In this document: positions 46,486-54,690 of the stretch, piece by piece | How positions within the stretch are numbered: position 1 is the first letter of the stretch | How the letters are laid out: each line of letters begins with the position of its first letter | Source: Flavobacterium branchiarum | Lineage (GTDB): Bacteria; Bacteroidota; Bacteroidia; Flavobacteriales; Flavobacteriaceae | NCBI RefSeq assembly: GCF_030409845.1 | Contig: NZ_JAUFQQ010000003.1 | Span: forward strand, 434,001 to 498,000 | Reading direction: 5' to 3' | Length of the DNA stretch: 64,000 bases | Made by a program: the position numbers and the translations under genes | The notes under the pieces: generated by a model | The model's database searches: none | What the model was told of the DNA's origin: nothing | Seen by the model: only the letters and a program-made list of their open reading frames with translations

Positions 46486-47736
46486 ATGGAACAGACAAAA
46501 AAGTCCACGTTCAAACTGCTTTTCTACCTGAAAAAGAACGAACTGAAAAAGAACGGTAATGCACCAATTATGGCACGTATTACCATTGATGGAACACCTA
46601 AAACTTTCGGAACAAAGTTAGAAATCAATCCTAATAATTGGGATTTAAAATACGGAAGAGTTGAGGGAAAGAGTGCCACCGCTTTGAGCGTTAACCAAAA
46701 ATTGGATAACATACGTGGACGTATCGACAAGATTTACGAAGATATGCTGAAGCACGAGGGGTTTGCAACCGCCCAAAAAGTAAAGCTCTCGTTTTTAGGT
46801 GTTGGTGTAATGGAAGATGCCGTACTAAAAGTCTTTAAAGACCAAAACGAAGACTTTGAAAAAATGGTCGCTAAGGGAAAACGCTCTCAAAGCACATATA
46901 GCAAGTACAACACTGTTTACAATCACCTTAGCGAATTTATAAGGGAGCGTTACCATCGTGACGATATGGCTTTCCGAGAACTCACTTCTGATTTTATCCG
47001 TGAGTTTGATTTCTTTCTTCGCATTGATAAGGAATGTACCCATAATACGGTTTGGGTTTACACAATGCCAGTTATTGCTTTGGCAGAATTGGCTATCAAG
47101 AAAGGCTTGATACGGGATAATCCTTTTGAAGATTATGAAATCAGTATGGAAGAAACCGACCGCAGCTACCTTTTAAAAGAGGATGTGGAAACTTTAATGC
47201 TCCTGAAACCATCTAAGCCCCGATATGAACTTGTAAAAGACCTTTTTATTTTCAGTTGCTTTACAGGGCTTTCTTACATTGATATTAAGAAACTGAAATG
47301 GAGCAATATCCAGTCTTTCTTTGATGGACACCAATGGATAATCAGCAGGAGGAAGAAATCAGATGTTGCCTCCAACGTCCGTCTTTTGGAAATCCCCAAA
47401 CGCATCATTGAGAAATATCGTGGAGTTACAAGAAATGATTTTGTATTCCCAATGCCATCCAATGCGACTTGCAACACGCATATAGGTAAACTTATTGAGG
47501 AAGCGAGTATTGTTACAGAACAGAAAGTTACATTCCACACCGCCCGTCACACATTCGCCACAATGTTTTTGACCGAGGGCGTACCGCTTGAAAGTCTTAG
47601 CAAAATGATGGGGCATAAAAATATTTCCACCACACAGATTTACGCCAAAATCACAAGCCAAAAAATCAGTAAGGATATGGATTTAGTTGCCCCAAAATTT
47701 CAGGCTATGGAAGAAGCATTTTTAGCCGCAATCTGA
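46486..47736 (+). CDS. Tyrosine recombinase (IntDOT-like integrase)
   Basis: This 416-residue integrase has an N-terminal arm-binding domain (KNGNAPIMARITIDG, about 22-36), a SAM-like core-binding domain (about 110-210) and a catalytic domain. Catalytic residues seen are Lys290/291 in SRRKKSD, His351-Arg354 in HTARH, His377 in MGHKN and nucleophile Tyr386 in IYAKI. The first arginine of the usual set is Ser263 (TGLSYIDI), as in IntDOT of CTnDOT. It would join and excise the element and tolerate short heterologous overlaps as IntDOT does. A good terminator follows. Confidence 0.95.
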   Translation: MEQTKKSTFKLLFYLKKNELKKNGNAPIMARITIDGTPKTFGTKLEINPNNWDLKYGRVEGKSATALSVNQKLDNIRGRIDKIYEDMLKHEGFATAQKVKLSFLGVGVMEDAVLKVFKDQNEDFEKMVAKGKRSQSTYSKYNTVYNHLSEFIRERYHRDDMAFRELTSDFIREFDFFLRIDKECTHNTVWVYTMPVIALAELAIKKGLIRDNPFEDYEISMEETDRSYLLKEDVETLMLLKPSKPRYELVKDLFIFSCFTGLSYIDIKKLKWSNIQSFFDGHQWIISRRKKSDVASNVRLLEIPKRIIEKYRGVTRNDFVFPMPSNATCNTHIGKLIEEASIVTEQKVTFHTARHTFATMFLTEGVPLESLSKMMGHKNISTTQIYAKITSQKISKDMDLVAPKFQAMEEAFLAAI

Positions 47737-47760
47737 TTAACTTTTATTACTTCACAACAC

Positions 47761-47788
47761 AGCAGAACTTAACGGTTCTGCTTTTTTT
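47761..47788 (+). terminator. Rho-independent terminator after the integrase gene
   Basis: A perfect hairpin AGCAGAAC / GTTCTGCT with a six-base loop is followed by seven T residues. The rest of the 420-base gap (47737-48156) contains short G+C-rich repeats (GAAGC-like, near 48068) and no gene that I can support. Confidence 0.88.
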
Positions 47789-48156
47789 ATGCCCTTACTT
47801 TTCGATTATTCCAACCTCTATTTCAGGCTCTCATAGCCTGGTCATTTATTCCATAAAAATTAGAACAGAATATTTCCACAATCAACCGGTAAAAAGGCAG
47901 CTAAGTTATAGCGGGCAGCCACCGCACCCACCCACCAATAAAAAAAATGAATGAACGGTTTCCCCCTAAAGGAACCCCCATTAAATCATTTTTTTTCTTG
48001 GTCTTCGCTGTTGCCCGCTTGGATTATCTGCTTTCTTTTTTCCGGTTTTTCTTTTGGAAAAAATTATGCGAAGCGAAGCGGAGCAAACCACAACAGGAAG
48101 CAGGAAACGAGAAAAGCGAACGTAACAAAATGTAAAACTTTTAAAACAGGACGATT

Positions 48157-48549
48157 ATGAACATCACAGGAAGACTGACAAGGGATGCGGAAGTACGCAC
48201 AACGTCAAACGGAAAACAAGTAGTAAACTTTTCAGTAGCGGTAAACGACAGCTACAAAACCAAACAGGGCGAACGAGTGGAACAAACCGCCTATTTCGAC
48301 TGCTCATATTGGAGAACCCCGAACGCAGTGAAGATACTCACTAAAGGTCTATTGGTAGAACTGACTGGCAGGGTAAGCACAAGAGCGTGGGTAGGCAAAG
48401 ACGGAGAAGCAAAGGCAGGTTTGAACTTTCATACCTCCGACTTCAAACCGCTTGCAGGAGGCAGGAGAGCCGAAACCGTACAGGCTACTGCACAATCTGA
48501 AAGTAACGGATTTACAACACAGGGAGTAGATGACGACCTCCCATTTTAA
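48157..48549 (+). CDS. ssb: Single-stranded DNA-binding protein
   Basis: This 130-residue protein is an OB-fold SSB (NITGRLTRDAEVRT, VNFSVAVNDSYK, YFDCSYW, LTGRVSTRAWVGKDG). It ends in the acidic tip DDDLPF that recruits partner proteins. Element-encoded SSB coats the transferred strand in the recipient. It begins the plus-strand set that includes DUF932 and PRTRC genes. Confidence 0.95.
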   Translation: MNITGRLTRDAEVRTTSNGKQVVNFSVAVNDSYKTKQGERVEQTAYFDCSYWRTPNAVKILTKGLLVELTGRVSTRAWVGKDGEAKAGLNFHTSDFKPLAGGRRAETVQATAQSESNGFTTQGVDDDLPF

Positions 48550-48592
48550 CAACGAGTATTCAATCATTTTTTAACATCAAATTTTAAGTATT

Positions 48593-49666
48593 ATGGCACA
48601 TAATATCAATTTCAACGAGAGAACAGGACGTTATTCATTTTTCAGCGTTCAGCAAAAAGCGTGGCACAACTTGGGACAAATCGTGGAGCAATACCCGACA
48701 AGCGAGGAAGCTATCAAATACGCAGGGTTAGATTACGAAGTCGTAAAATCTCCACTATTTACCAAAGGTTCGGGCATTATCGAAACTGCCAACGGCATAG
48801 AGATAGGCAGTAGCGAATTAGAAGTACCCAACTATTTCGCCAACATACGCACCGATAACAATGCAGTATTGGGCGTAGTCGGCAAGGATTACCACATTGT
48901 ACAGAACCGTGAAGCCTTTAATTTCTTTGATGCGATTGTAGGCGGTGGCGAGGGCATTCTGTACGAAACCGCAGGAGCGTTAGGCAACGGAGAACGTATT
49001 TTTATCACAGCCAAATTGCCCGACTATATCCGAGTAGGTAAAGGGGATGACGTTACGGAAAAGTACATTTTCCTAACCACTTCGCACGATGGTAGCGGAA
49101 GTATCACAGCCGCATTTACACCTATCAGAATTGTTTGTCAAAATACCTTAAACGCTTCGTTACGCAGTATGACCAATGTTGTCCGTATCAAGCACACTTC
49201 GGGGGCAAAACAACGTATCGAGAACGCTCACAAGATTATGGGACTTGCCAACACATTGAGCAACCAATTAGAGGGCATTTTCAACGAATGGGCAAAAGTA
49301 AAGGTATCAGACCGAGAGGTAAGAAAGCTAATACAGTTGGCACTTTGCCCAAACAAGGAAACGCTTGACCTCATCAAAAAAGGTGCGGAAGATGAAATTT
49401 CCACTGTGTTCAAAAATGTCGTTGAGGATGCTTTTGCGTATGCAATGATAAGCGATACACAGCAAATGGACACTACCAAAGGCACATTGTTCGGAGCGTA
49501 CAACGCTGTTACAGGCTACTATCAGAACGTAAGAAATTATAAGAACGATGAAGCCAAGTTGCAGAGCATTGTATTGGGTGGTACTGCCCAACTCAAATCA
49601 CAAAAAGCATTTGAATTGTGTAGTGGTTTTGCCTTAGATGGTGCGGAAATCCTAAACCTTAATTAA
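48593..49666 (+). CDS. DUF932 phage/plasmid-like protein
   Basis: This 357-residue protein has the family opening FSVQQKAWHNLGQIVEQYP (about residues 18-36) and central VVGKDYHIVQNREAFNFF. ITAAFTPIRIVCQNTLNAS follows near residue 180. DUF932 proteins are common on plasmids, phages and conjugative elements next to ssb; their molecular function is unknown. It follows ssb by 43 bases and is closed by a hairpin. Confidence 0.9.
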   Translation: MAHNINFNERTGRYSFFSVQQKAWHNLGQIVEQYPTSEEAIKYAGLDYEVVKSPLFTKGSGIIETANGIEIGSSELEVPNYFANIRTDNNAVLGVVGKDYHIVQNREAFNFFDAIVGGGEGILYETAGALGNGERIFITAKLPDYIRVGKGDDVTEKYIFLTTSHDGSGSITAAFTPIRIVCQNTLNASLRSMTNVVRIKHTSGAKQRIENAHKIMGLANTLSNQLEGIFNEWAKVKVSDREVRKLIQLALCPNKETLDLIKKGAEDEISTVFKNVVEDAFAYAMISDTQQMDTTKGTLFGAYNAVTGYYQNVRNYKNDEAKLQSIVLGGTAQLKSQKAFELCSGFALDGAEILNLN

Positions 49667-49675
49667 ATAACAACA

Positions 49676-49701
49676 GGCTACCGCCTTAATCGGTGGTAGC
49701 C
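49676..49701 (+). terminator. Hairpin after the DUF932 gene
   Basis: GGCTACCGCC pairs with GGTGGTAGCC (one G-T pair) around a short loop, but only CTTAT follows instead of a T run. It may be a weak terminator or an RNA-stability element between two gene groups. Confidence 0.55.
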
Positions 49702-49717
49702 TTATAAAACAACGGAT

Positions 49718-49924
49718 ATGAAAGCAAAAACAATAGAGGAAGCAAAAAGTATGGCTAAAGACAAGAGCCTTGAAACGCAATACAGGGATGAAGCTATTTA
49801 CATCATCTATTGCAGTAGAACCGAGTATTTCTATGTAGATACCGACAGCCTAATACGACTTTGGGAACAGCTATTTGGCTATTATGAAAATGGATTTTAT
49901 ACCGCTGAAAAATCACACTCATAA
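49718..49924 (+). CDS. Small hypothetical protein
   Basis: This 68-residue protein starts with KAKTIEEAKSMAKDKSLETQ and is followed by an aromatic segment (YIIYCSRTEYFYVDTD). It has no recognised domain. It lies between the DUF932 gene and the PRTRC cassette on the same strand with a good ATG and a purine-rich stretch before it (AACGGAT). The next small gene begins 4 bases after its stop, which supports both as real. Confidence 0.6.
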   Translation: MKAKTIEEAKSMAKDKSLETQYRDEAIYIIYCSRTEYFYVDTDSLIRLWEQLFGYYENGFYTAEKSHS

Positions 49925-49928
49925 AGCT

Positions 49929-50132
49929 ATGCAAGTAACAGATTTGAACAGTTGCCCCATTGAAATAACAAACCTCAAAGAAGCCATCAAAATAGCAAGG
50001 CAATACAAAGAATACCGCCACGAGGATAAAAGTTTCTCCGAGTTCGATAAAAGGAAAAAAGTCTATTGGGCAGATATGTACGAGAAACTAAAAGCAATAA
50101 AAAAACGATTAGACGAAACTTTAAAATTTTAG
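49929..50132 (+). CDS. Small hypothetical protein
   Basis: This 67-residue, charged, helical protein (EAIKIARQYKEYRHEDKS) has no known domain that I recognise. The ATG at 49929 lies 4 bases after the previous stop. In-frame starts at 49875 and 49884 would overlap the previous gene by about 40-50 bases and add a short basic extension; I prefer the later one. It precedes the PRTRC E gene by 4 bases. Confidence 0.6.
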   Translation: MQVTDLNSCPIEITNLKEAIKIARQYKEYRHEDKSFSEFDKRKKVYWADMYEKLKAIKKRLDETLKF

Positions 50133-50136
50133 AACA

Positions 50137-50745
50137 ATGAACACAAATTTTTTCAATCAGATACAGCAGTTGGACTTTACAGGAGTTTTACAACTGAACA
50201 TTTCAAAAGGAATAGAAAGCAACTTAATTGTAACTGTATTGCTCAACAACGAAGAATGCGGAGATAGTGCCAAAAACGGTATTCCCCCATTGACCTTTAA
50301 TGCCACGCCCCAAGAGTTTGACGAGGGATTTTTTGAACAGATAACAACACCTATACAAAAGGTATCGGGCTTAATGGTGGATATGGAAAAATTCCTAAAG
50401 CAATTGGAAGAAGTTAAAAAGCATTCCGCAATAGAAAAGGAAAAAGCCGAGAAAGCCAAAAAGGAGAAAGAAGCCAAAGACAAGAAGTTTAAAGATGCTA
50501 TGGCAAAGGCTGACGAGTTGGAGAAAGAGGGCAAATTCCGTGAAGCGTGGATAAAAGTACCCGATATAACGGAGTTCCCCGAAAAAGCGGACGAGATACG
50601 CAAACGTAAAACATCATTGTCCGACAAGTTTGCCACACCAAGCCTTTTCGGAGCAATGGAAGAAGCAAAACCCGAACCGCAAAAAGAGGAAGAAGTTACT
50701 GCCGATTATCCTATTGATGAAGCGGACGAAGAAGAACAGTATTAA
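50137..50745 (+). CDS. PRTRC system protein E
   Basis: This 202-residue protein has a globular N half (FFNQIQQLDFTGVLQLNIS). A long Lys/Glu-rich coiled coil (about 85-135) and an acidic C terminus follow. The order of the following genes (C, F, B, ThiF) identifies it as component E of the ParB-related, ThiF-related cassette. Its biochemical role is unknown; the coiled coil suggests a scaffold. Confidence 0.82.
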   Translation: MNTNFFNQIQQLDFTGVLQLNISKGIESNLIVTVLLNNEECGDSAKNGIPPLTFNATPQEFDEGFFEQITTPIQKVSGLMVDMEKFLKQLEEVKKHSAIEKEKAEKAKKEKEAKDKKFKDAMAKADELEKEGKFREAWIKVPDITEFPEKADEIRKRKTSLSDKFATPSLFGAMEEAKPEPQKEEEVTADYPIDEADEEEQY

Positions 50746-50763
50746 CACTTAAAAACGACCATT

Positions 50764-50982
50764 ATGTTATTAGCAACCCAATTAGAGCGAGTATTTATCC
50801 TCAATGATACAGGACAGGACATCAGATTGACCGACCCAGAACCACGTTGGAGCGTGGAAGCCGTAATGAATTTTTACGCCAATATGTACCCGATTTTGAC
50901 AACAGCAAAAGCATCCGCACCGCAAATCAAAGATGATGTGGTAGAGTACAAATTTGAAAGCGTAATGGGTACGAAAGGTTAA
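50764..50982 (+). CDS. PRTRC system protein C (prokaryotic ubiquitin-like)
   Basis: This 72-residue protein matches the small PRTRC component C, which is classed as a beta-grasp, ubiquitin-like protein. Visible are two N-terminal strands (RVFILNDTGQDIRLTDP), a central helix (SVEAVMNFYANMYP) and a last strand (VEYKFESVMG). The chain ends in Gly (TKG), so it could be activated by an E1-like enzyme without prior trimming. It is encoded between E and F, three genes before the ThiF/E1-like enzyme. Confidence 0.85.
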   Translation: MLLATQLERVFILNDTGQDIRLTDPEPRWSVEAVMNFYANMYPILTTAKASAPQIKDDVVEYKFESVMGTKG

Positions 50983-50999
50983 ACAAAAATTATAAAACG

Positions 51000-52166
51000 A
51001 TGAATTATGCAACGCAATATCATATCGGGAATTATCAGCATACCCGAACAGAAACGACAACAACAGTTACACCGACAGTTGGGCGGGTTCGCAAATTGGC
51101 TACAAAGACCAAAGGACGCAAACCAAGTGCAGAAAGACAAGCAGAAATCCGTACCGATAGCAATGCTACCAATGGTATTCTAAAGTGTACGTTTCTGCCT
51201 AAACTGAAAACAGCACAATCCGTACAGGCTTGTCAGAAAACGGAGAGGGATTTTTACAAGTCCCTTTCCCGACTTGCCGAACATTACAGCATTGAGCCAA
51301 TGCAGACCCAAGATTTTGATTTTCCCTACAATATGGCATTGGCTATGTGGGATGTGGAAACCAAAGTAAAACGTACCAATATCAATTGGGATAGTTTCAA
51401 ATTGCTACAGGACAGTAAGAAAACCTACTTCACAAGTGAGGAACGATACAATACAGGCACAACCTTGTATTATATTCCTATTGCACCACTCTTTAAAATG
51501 CTCAAAGACCCGAAGCGTAAAAAGACTGCACAGCTTTTAATATCAGTATGCAGTTATCTGTACCATATTGCCGATGTACCGTATTACAGGCAAGAAGACA
51601 GCTATTTGTATTGGCTATATGAAACGCATAAAGATTGGGTAGAACAGGACGAAGAAACGGGCGAAACCGAAACGTATAAAAGTGAGTTAAGAAATGCAGA
51701 ATATATTGGCGATAATATAGAACAGAAGCTATTTAACCGTATCAATTTAAAGGTATTTGAACAGCGTTTGAGCCGATTTAAAAGCGTTGATATATTCGAC
51801 AGGAAATGTTGGCAGATAGCTTGTAATGCCTTTGCCCTTTATACGGAATATCCGAACGCACCCATTTTCAGAAATGCACCATTGCCCGAAGAAGACCCCT
51901 ATAATGATGATTACGAAACCGAAGCAATCGGAATGGAAAAGTATATCTCTTTTATTTCCGATACCAAAGGTTGGTTATATGAAAGCCTTAAAGACAGCAT
52001 CAACAACGAGTTTAACGAGTGCGGAGTATTGGAAGAACCGACCATTTGCAAATCCTTTGACGGCAGTAAAACAAAGACAAATAACCTCGATTTTGAGAAC
52101 CGTCTGTTTGCCGTATTGGACGACCTCTGTACCCTATTGTATGACTATAAAACAACAGAAAAATGA
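51000..52166 (+). CDS. PRTRC system protein F
   Basis: This 388-residue protein is identified by position and by size within the cassette. The first 65 residues are Thr/Arg-rich and probably disordered; the ordered part starts near FLPKLKTAQS. No catalytic motif is evident. The stop overlaps the ATG of component B (ATGA), so they are translated together. Confidence 0.78.
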   Translation: MNYATQYHIGNYQHTRTETTTTVTPTVGRVRKLATKTKGRKPSAERQAEIRTDSNATNGILKCTFLPKLKTAQSVQACQKTERDFYKSLSRLAEHYSIEPMQTQDFDFPYNMALAMWDVETKVKRTNINWDSFKLLQDSKKTYFTSEERYNTGTTLYYIPIAPLFKMLKDPKRKKTAQLLISVCSYLYHIADVPYYRQEDSYLYWLYETHKDWVEQDEETGETETYKSELRNAEYIGDNIEQKLFNRINLKVFEQRLSRFKSVDIFDRKCWQIACNAFALYTEYPNAPIFRNAPLPEEDPYNDDYETEAIGMEKYISFISDTKGWLYESLKDSINNEFNECGVLEEPTICKSFDGSKTKTNNLDFENRLFAVLDDLCTLLYDYKTTEK

Positions 52167-52882
52167 ACACCGTAAACGACATAACCAAAGATTTCGGTAC
52201 ATTGTATTATCCAAAATCCGCTTTGGTATTCTACGAAACCAAAGGCACAGATACAGCAATGTACGTGGAGCATTTCGATATGGATAGCAACGGAACGCCT
52301 ACCAATGCCCACCCATTGACAGTAAAAGAAGCCAACGTATTGGCAAAGGCTTTACAGACCGATGAAGAAAAGAACACAGCTTTTTTAAAGCCAAATGGAA
52401 TTTTGCCGACCAATATTCTGCATATCAGTCCGAGCGAAAAAGGTACGGTGCTATGGTACACGAAAGCACAGCAAAGACAACTGTATTTTGTAGATAGTTT
52501 GGGCATACCCAACGGAAAGGCACAAGTACCACCAATGCTTTGGTTAGCGAGCAAAAGCAGTCTTACTGTATTTGCTTTGGCAAGCGACAGAAGACCTACC
52601 GAGAAAACGCCATTGCATTACGTCCCATTTTTCAATATCTACGAAAAGGGCAACGTATGTATGGGTACTGTTAGTATTGACATTAAAAATTCGGCTTCGG
52701 TTGAGGAATTTACCCGCGCGTGGGAACATTATTTTTTCAATTCCTATTTCAGCCATTCATTATGCGAAAACTTGACGAAAAAAAACATTGTAAACCTTTG
52801 GAAAGACCTTATCAGCACAGATAAACCCTTTCCGAAAGAAGTATTAAAAAAGAATAACAAAACCCTTAAAAATCTATTGTGA
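52163..52882 (+). CDS. PRTRC system protein B
   Basis: This 239-residue protein has the family pattern YPKSALVFYETKG near the start, then GILPTNILHISP and VPPMLWLASK. Its function is unknown. It is coupled at both ends: ATGA with F and TGATG with the ThiF gene. Confidence 0.82.
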   Translation: MNTVNDITKDFGTLYYPKSALVFYETKGTDTAMYVEHFDMDSNGTPTNAHPLTVKEANVLAKALQTDEEKNTAFLKPNGILPTNILHISPSEKGTVLWYTKAQQRQLYFVDSLGIPNGKAQVPPMLWLASKSSLTVFALASDRRPTEKTPLHYVPFFNIYEKGNVCMGTVSIDIKNSASVEEFTRAWEHYFFNSYFSHSLCENLTKKNIVNLWKDLISTDKPFPKEVLKKNNKTLKNLL

Positions 52883-53688
52883 TGAATACAGCAAAAACAG
52901 CAATCCATTTTACGGACAATTATCTGCTCAATCCGACCAATCCGATTTCGGTAAACCTTATCGGAGCAGGTGGCACAGGCTCTAAGGTACTGACCGCTTT
53001 AATGGAAATTAACGAGAGCTTGATAGCATTAGGACACGCAGGGTTGCAAGTCCGCCTTTGGGACGATGATGTTATCACGAATGCCAATTTAGGCAGACAG
53101 CGATTTTTTGAATGCGAAACAGGATTGCATAAATCCGTTGCTCTGATAAACCGTATCAATCGTTGCATCGGTACAAATTGGAAAGCCGAAACGGTAAAAT
53201 TTGAAAAGGATAAGTTTGGCAGAATGCCCGAAAAAGCAAGGGCAATCATTACTATTACTTGTGTGGATAATGTACAGGCAAGATTTGGTGTTGCTGAAAT
53301 TCTTAAAGAAATAAGTTACCGCAGACACTACCAAGATGAACCAAAATATTGGTTGGATTTTGGCAACAGCCAAGATACAGGACAAGTGCTACTATCTACT
53401 ATCGGAGAGATAAAGCAACCCAATTCAGAGAAATACCAAACGGTGGCAAGCCTGCCATTTGTTACCGATGAATTTGGCGAATTGCTGAAGCAATCCGAAC
53501 AAGAGGACAACACGCCAAGTTGCTCACTTGCCGAAGCGTTGGAACACCAGGACTTGTTTATCAATTCATCATTGACACAAATGGGTTGTTCCTTGTTGTG
53601 GAACTTGTTCCGCAGGGGAATGACCGAATACAAAGGATTTTTTCACAATCTGAAAGACTTCCGCACCCACCCGATAAAAGTCGCCTGA
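52882..53688 (+). CDS. PRTRC system ThiF-family (E1-like) adenylyltransferase
   Basis: This 268-residue Rossmann-fold protein adenylates the C terminus of a ubiquitin-like partner. It has LIGAGGTGSK (about 26-35), the DDD-V-x-x-x-N-x-x-R-Q motif (WDDDVITNANLGRQRF, about 60-75) and ITCVDN. Cys in SCSLAE (about residue 213) is a candidate thioester cysteine. I use the ATG at 52882, overlapping the B stop; a GTG three bases earlier is also possible. With component C it forms an E1/Ubl pair. Confidence 0.9.
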   Translation: MNTAKTAIHFTDNYLLNPTNPISVNLIGAGGTGSKVLTALMEINESLIALGHAGLQVRLWDDDVITNANLGRQRFFECETGLHKSVALINRINRCIGTNWKAETVKFEKDKFGRMPEKARAIITITCVDNVQARFGVAEILKEISYRRHYQDEPKYWLDFGNSQDTGQVLLSTIGEIKQPNSEKYQTVASLPFVTDEFGELLKQSEQEDNTPSCSLAEALEHQDLFINSSLTQMGCSLLWNLFRRGMTEYKGFFHNLKDFRTHPIKVA

Positions 53689-53706
53689 CCCGAAAAGTCG
53701 GGCGGC

Positions 53707-53745
53707 AAAAAGACAGATCCTCCCGATGGTCGGGGCAGTCTTTTT
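53707..53745 (+). terminator. Terminator after the PRTRC cassette
   Basis: AAAAAGAC pairs with GTCTTTTT and an inner CCCGA/TCGGG stem closes the loop, ending in five T residues. A smaller hairpin (CCCGA AAAG TCGGG, 53689-53702) precedes it. Confidence 0.8.
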
Positions 53746-53836
53746 GCATCAAATCGGTGCAACCCCTTTGTTAAAATGCACTCCTGCGCAATTCCCTTTC
53801 CTTACATTTTACCAAACAGGTTGCGACATTATTGTA

Positions 53837-53855
53837 TGGGATATTCATTATCCCA
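53837..53855. repeat. Perfect 7-base inverted repeat, TGGGATA / TATCCCA
   Basis: Arms at 53837-53843 and 53849-53855 with a five-base loop, in the 278-base gap between the converging PRTRC and receiver genes. It has no T run, so an operator or processing site is as likely as a terminator. Confidence 0.6.
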
Positions 53856-53874
53856 ATGATTAGGTATGCAGTGA

Positions 53875-53912
53875 CTTCTTTTCTTTTCACATAAGCGACC
53901 AAAGAAAAGAAG
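53875..53912. repeat. 9-base inverted repeat CTTCTTTTC / GAAAAGAAG
   Basis: Arms at 53875-53883 and 53904-53912 enclose 20 bases (including GCGACC). It lies just after the end of the minus-strand receiver gene and may serve as its terminator or as a protein site. Confidence 0.55.
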
Positions 53913-53966
53913 CAAAAGAACGCCGCTTGATTAGAACAGATATTTTACACTATTATAATTGGAACG

Positions 53967-54416
53967 TTACTTATTGCTGAAATATTCCTGTGTAATTTCC
54001 GCTACTCCCACACTAAAATATCTATCGCCATTGGTAACAACATCAATAGCTTTTTTAAAATCGTCCACATCACTACCTATGAGCAGATAACCTGCAAAAC
54101 CGATTTCTAAAAGAGATTTTACGGCTTTTTCTGCATCAATATCACTATGTGCAATCAGTTTAATGGTTGGATATTGTGTTCTCAATTCTTGAAGCTGTGC
54201 CAGCACATTCTTATTGTAAAAATCAAGGTCAATAATACAAACGTTGGGGAGTGTTTTTAATGCTGATAATTGGGATAGTCCGTCTTCAATGTTTTCAGAG
54301 CGGAACGATACTTCAATTCCTGAAGCAGCGAGGTCGTTGCAGGTCAAATCCAAAATCGGGCTTTTATCATTGATAAAGGCGAGGGTAATTTTTTTTTGTG
54401 CTGTACCAGTTTCCAT
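53967..54416 (-). CDS. Stand-alone degenerate response-regulator receiver protein
   Basis: This 149-residue protein is a single receiver (REC) domain. The putative phosphoacceptor Asp63 lies in VCIIDLDF and Ser91 is in the switch position (IAHSD). The conserved lysine of the GYLLK motif is Ile113 (GYLLIGSD), and the N-terminal acidic pair is reduced to ND. There is no DNA-binding output domain. I chose the ATG at 54416; a TTG 36 bases upstream would add 12 residues. It may sense another factor or act as a partner protein in element control. Confidence 0.8.
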   Translation of the reverse strand: METGTAQKKITLAFINDKSPILDLTCNDLAASGIEVSFRSENIEDGLSQLSALKTLPNVCIIDLDFYNKNVLAQLQELRTQYPTIKLIAHSDIDAEKAVKSLLEIGFAGYLLIGSDVDDFKKAIDVVTNGDRYFSVGVAEITQEYFSNK

Positions 54417-54493
54417 ATCATTACTTTTTTGAGTTGATGTAGCCCTGCACAAAAAAAAGAAGCGCAGGCAACCACACTTACCGATACTGAGGC

Positions 54494-54586
54494 ACTGGTA
54501 CGCCTTAATCCCCGAATAAGCGAGCGCCCACGCCTATGACGTGAGCGTTCTTACTTATTGTCTTGGGGATACAAAAAATTACCAGT
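54494..54586. repeat. Nested inverted repeats forming a long stem
   Basis: Outer arms ACTGGTA (54494-54500) and TACCAGT (54580-54586) enclose arms ATCCCC (54508-54513) and GGGGAT (54565-54570). AATAAG/CTTATT follow inside, then CACG/CGTG with GAGCG-like segments. The 93-base structure lies between the receiver gene and the HTH pair. It could be a structured RNA (leader or sRNA) or a DNA element such as an origin. Confidence 0.65.
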
Positions 54587-54642
54587 TTTCAGTACCAAGA
54601 CCTAAAGCAAAAACACTTTAAGTATTGTTATATTTTACATAG

Positions 54643-54650
54643 CAAATATA
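54643..54650 (-). promoter_or_regulatory. -7 promoter element for the receiver gene
   Basis: On the minus strand this reads TATATTTG, a full TAnnTTTG match, about 230 bases before the receiver start codon. The upstream TTG element is weak (TGTTTC). A transcript from here would contain the whole nested inverted repeat as its leader. Confidence 0.5.
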
Positions 54651-54690
54651 CTAAAGTCCTTCCGTTGAAACATAGTCAGAACAAAATTAA

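Noticed and set aside
47947..48160. Two overlapping short open frames (62 and 69 codons) before ssb
   Set aside because: They cover the same bases in different frames, are Phe/Lys-rich low-complexity translations and have no coupling to ssb. The stretch looks like non-coding leader.
50157..50636. A 159-codon open frame on the minus strand
   Set aside because: It is antisense to the PRTRC E gene and is Ser/Leu/Phe-rich, as expected from the complement of a Lys/Glu-rich coiled coil.
52920..53633. Minus-strand open frames of about 100 codons
   Set aside because: They are shadows of the ThiF-family gene, which has clear motifs on the plus strand.
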